Of a stretch of 64,000 bases of DNA, positions 62,614 to 64,000 are shown in pieces (position 1 is the first letter of the stretch; every line of letters begins with the position of its first letter). The stretch is taken from the NCBI GenBank assembly GCA_947503935.1, contig CANNFR010000003.1, positions 124,001-188,000 on the forward strand, given 5' to 3'. The stretch comes from an uncultured Paracoccaceae bacterium (GTDB lineage Bacteria; Pseudomonadota; Alphaproteobacteria; Rhodobacterales; Rhodobacteraceae). The position numbers were made by a program, and so were the translations under genes. The notes beneath the pieces were generated by a model. That model saw nothing but the letters and a program-made list of their open reading frames with translations, was not told where the DNA came from and did no database searches.

Positions 62614-62623
62614 TTAACGTTAA
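62614..62623. promoter_or_regulatory. Palindrome upstream of the Roadblock gene
   Basis: TTAACGTTAA is a perfect 10-bp palindrome in an AT-rich stretch, with a related CCGTTAAC motif again near 62777. It may be an operator or promoter element for the module. The support is position and symmetry only. Confidence 0.3.
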
Positions 62624-62762
62624 CGGACCATTGCGGCCCGGGCGAACAGAGTGCTCCGCCACAGAGCATTTTCAGCCACGCCTAGATCAAGGCTGTGAAA
62701 AAAGGCTTTATTGGGGCATTGTAAAAGAAAAACAGCGTTCAGATACCCTTTTCATGAAACAA

Positions 62763-63305
62763 CTAAGGGTTTATTGCCGTTAACCTATTTGGTAATTCTT
62801 GTATGAATTGCATTTGCATATCAGACTCAATCCAAAGTTGATTTCTGTGCTTCGTATATCCTATCGCTTGTTCGGCCGTGGCGCCGTGCCAGATCAATTG
62901 GGCCGCAAGAAGCGTTCCGGTCCGTCCTCGTCCCGCTTTGCAATGATAGACCACGCGCCGCTTCGCCGCGATATCGTCGGCAACAGTCGCGCAGATCTCG
63001 ATTGTCTGATCTAATGTGGGCGGGCACATATCGGGAATGGGGACATATTGGCTGATAAGCCCTTCTTTTTCGATGGCTTTGGTATCCGGCTCCCACTCAT
63101 CAGTCAGGGTCACAAGCACGTCGGTTCCCATGCGCACCAGGCCTTGCAGATCGGCCTCGATCGGCTGGATCAGCCCTGGGCGCGACATGCCCGCAAGGCA
63201 GCCGCGAATGAGCCAGTGAAAGCCCTTGGGGCCGTGATACCCCGACAGCGCGCCGAAGTCGGTTTCGGGCAGCGGCGCGGCGCGCGCCACGTTTGAAAAG
63301 CGCAT
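62763..63305 (-). CDS. Dual-specificity/tyrosine phosphatase-like protein (active-site motif intact)
   Basis: 180 residues. The CX5R motif is intact: VYHCKAGRGRTGTLLAA, with His121, Cys122 and Arg128; Asp92 in PIPDMCPP is a candidate general acid. The N-terminal half (PKGFHWLIRGCLAGMSRPGL) matches the C-terminal half of the neighbouring ABC ATPase along its length. Family members are protein or phosphoinositide/nucleotide phosphatases. It heads the six-gene minus-strand array (168 bases before the Roadblock gene), so it probably belongs to the module. The long AT-rich upstream region contains the dyad at 63396-63414. Confidence 0.85.
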   Translation of the reverse strand: MRFSNVARAAPLPETDFGALSGYHGPKGFHWLIRGCLAGMSRPGLIQPIEADLQGLVRMGTDVLVTLTDEWEPDTKAIEKEGLISQYVPIPDMCPPTLDQTIEICATVADDIAAKRRVVYHCKAGRGRTGTLLAAQLIWHGATAEQAIGYTKHRNQLWIESDMQMQFIQELPNRLTAINP

Positions 63306-63666
63306 ATTCAGATACTCTGCCTCACTCTAAACGTTTCCGCACGTCAGTTCGCAAGGCACGCATAACCGGCACAGAGGAAAACCCTTAACACTCTGTCACA
63401 CAAAGTCTGTGTGATCTTCTTTGCTTTCGGAAGATAGCAGCATTACCGTTGGGCCAAAATACGGCTAAAACCAATTATCCTTGAAATTGAGGCCCCAATT
63501 TCGCCGGGTTTTACAGAAAAACTAAAGCGTAACGCCGGTCTTGTAAGGGTGCGTGCGATAAAGGGGCGTGTTGGTCTTTGATCGGCGAAGGGTCGCTCCA
63601 CGTCTTGTGATGGTGTAAAGGGTCTGAATGGAAGGCCCCCGTGAAAAGTTGAGGGAAATAGTAGAG
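63306..63666. other. 361-base AT-rich divergent intergenic region
   Basis: It separates the phosphatase gene (-) from the GFA-like gene (+). Apart from the dyad at 63396-63414 it includes a weak hairpin (ATCTTC ... GAAGAT around 63414-63436). No coding frame with a good ribosome binding site and no RNA gene was seen. Both promoters should lie here. Confidence 0.4.
63396..63414. promoter_or_regulatory. TCACACA-AAGTC-TGTGTGA dyad
   Basis: A perfect 7-bp inverted repeat with a 5-base spacer lies 91 bases upstream of the phosphatase start, in the divergent promoter region. It resembles a dimeric repressor or CRP/FNR-type site by symmetry; the regulator is not known. Confidence 0.45.
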
Positions 63667-64000
63667 ATGGACCATATGGGTGAGGGGAAATGCCCGTTCG
63701 GCTTTGGTAATACGGACACTCAATCTGAGTATTCGCATTCTGCCGTACCGCAGGCGATGTCGCGTGACAAACTGCCTGAACTGCTGAAAGACCCGGTTGC
63801 GGGCGGGGAGGGGGGCTTGCGCACCGGGCGCTGTCTCTGCGGCAAGGTCAGCTTCAAGATCCGCACCCCGGTCGAGAAGGTTTTCGCCAACCACGATGCG
63901 ACGTCGCGGCGCTGGACCGGCGGTGTCTCGATGACGATGATGGTGCGGGCGACGAATACCTCTTTTCACGGCTGGGGCAATATCGTGCAATACCCGTCAT
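63667..64000 (+). CDS. GFA-like (glutathione-dependent formaldehyde-activating) family protein, partial
   Basis: The first 111 codons are present; the gene continues beyond the right edge. A non-conserved N-terminus (MDHMGEGKCPFGFGNTDTQS) is followed by GRCLCGKVSFKIRTPVEKVF, which has the CxCG structural zinc start of GFA proteins. The next family motif normally reads CHCxxC; here it is NHDATS, so the catalytic zinc cysteines are replaced. WTGGVSMTMMVRATNTSFHG then matches the usual W-x-G-G-x-x-x region. It may be a non-catalytic or differently catalytic member. ATG 63667 has GAGGGA about 12 bases upstream; the internal ATG at 63676 is weaker. Confidence 0.65.
   Translation, partial: MDHMGEGKCPFGFGNTDTQSEYSHSAVPQAMSRDKLPELLKDPVAGGEGGLRTGRCLCGKVSFKIRTPVEKVFANHDATSRRWTGGVSMTMMVRATNTSFHGWGNIVQYPS

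Noticed and set aside
62763-63305. Toxin of a toxin-antitoxin pair with the Roadblock gene
   Set aside because: It has an intact phosphatase motif and the Roadblock-like protein has a conserved fold pattern; the spacing of 168 bases is not typical of a toxin-antitoxin pair.

Overview
The window is GC-rich, tightly packed chromosomal DNA that looks like an alphaproteobacterium of the Rhodobacterales (Roseobacter group). That placement is inference from gene content: a fused carnitine dehydrogenase/thioesterase with a BKACE enzyme, a non-pyrrolysine MttB homologue, an H-NOX/diguanylate cyclase pair, RTX proteins and several DUF families common in that group. I saw no rRNA, tRNA, CRISPR array, IS element or prophage.

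Layout. 1-10.1 kb: the start of a KAS III-like gene, a KefB-type antiporter, an outer-membrane barrel, an AsnC regulator divergent from hppD, a periplasmic beta-propeller protein, and a 1093-residue GspL-like/disordered/GspC-like protein. 10.3-20.1 kb: a SIMPL protein, a cluster of five hairpins, a MetY-like lyase, arsC-arsH, a GT-A-like protein, an operon of an alkaline-phosphatase-fold protein with a membrane partner, a LysR/TfoX pair, a barrel protein and a DUF2927 protein. 20.4-29 kb: a histidine-rich membrane protein coupled to an acyltransferase, an XRE regulator, a DUF2061/desaturase pair, an EamA transporter, DUF983/NUDIX, an EF-hand protein, and an ECF sigma operon arranged like cnrHYX. 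29-37 kb: a PleD-like cyclase, DUF3572, a HAD phosphatase, MttB, DUF4153, and an H-NOX-like protein coupled to a second diguanylate cyclase. 37.1-43.5 kb: three consecutive RTX proteins with one shared C-terminal module. 43.6-51.3 kb: a complete Opp/Dpp ABC transporter operon with two binding proteins and an embedded GNAT acetyltransferase. 51.4-56.5 kb: carnitine catabolism genes, two small lipoproteins and an aldo/keto reductase.

56.6-63.3 kb is the most unusual part. Six genes on the minus strand encode, in transcription order, a dual-specificity phosphatase, a Roadblock/LC7-like protein, a second protein ending in a Roadblock-like domain after a Lys/Ala/Pro linker, a compact ABC-type ATPase without a recognisable signature motif, and two different dynamin-like GTPases. 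The last four overlap by 4, 4 and 8 bases. The C-terminal half of the ATPase aligns along its length with the neighbouring phosphatase but has lost the catalytic Cys and Arg. I read this as a membrane-remodelling or trafficking module that combines dynamins, Roadblock proteins and a phosphatase/pseudophosphatase pair. Its function is unknown.

Other points of note: the H-NOX-like protein has Pro where the haem-ligating His should be; the Cnr-like sensor has no His or Cys; the GFA-like protein at the right edge lacks the catalytic zinc cysteines; and one RTX protein carries seven N-terminal repeats suggestive of a seven-bladed propeller.
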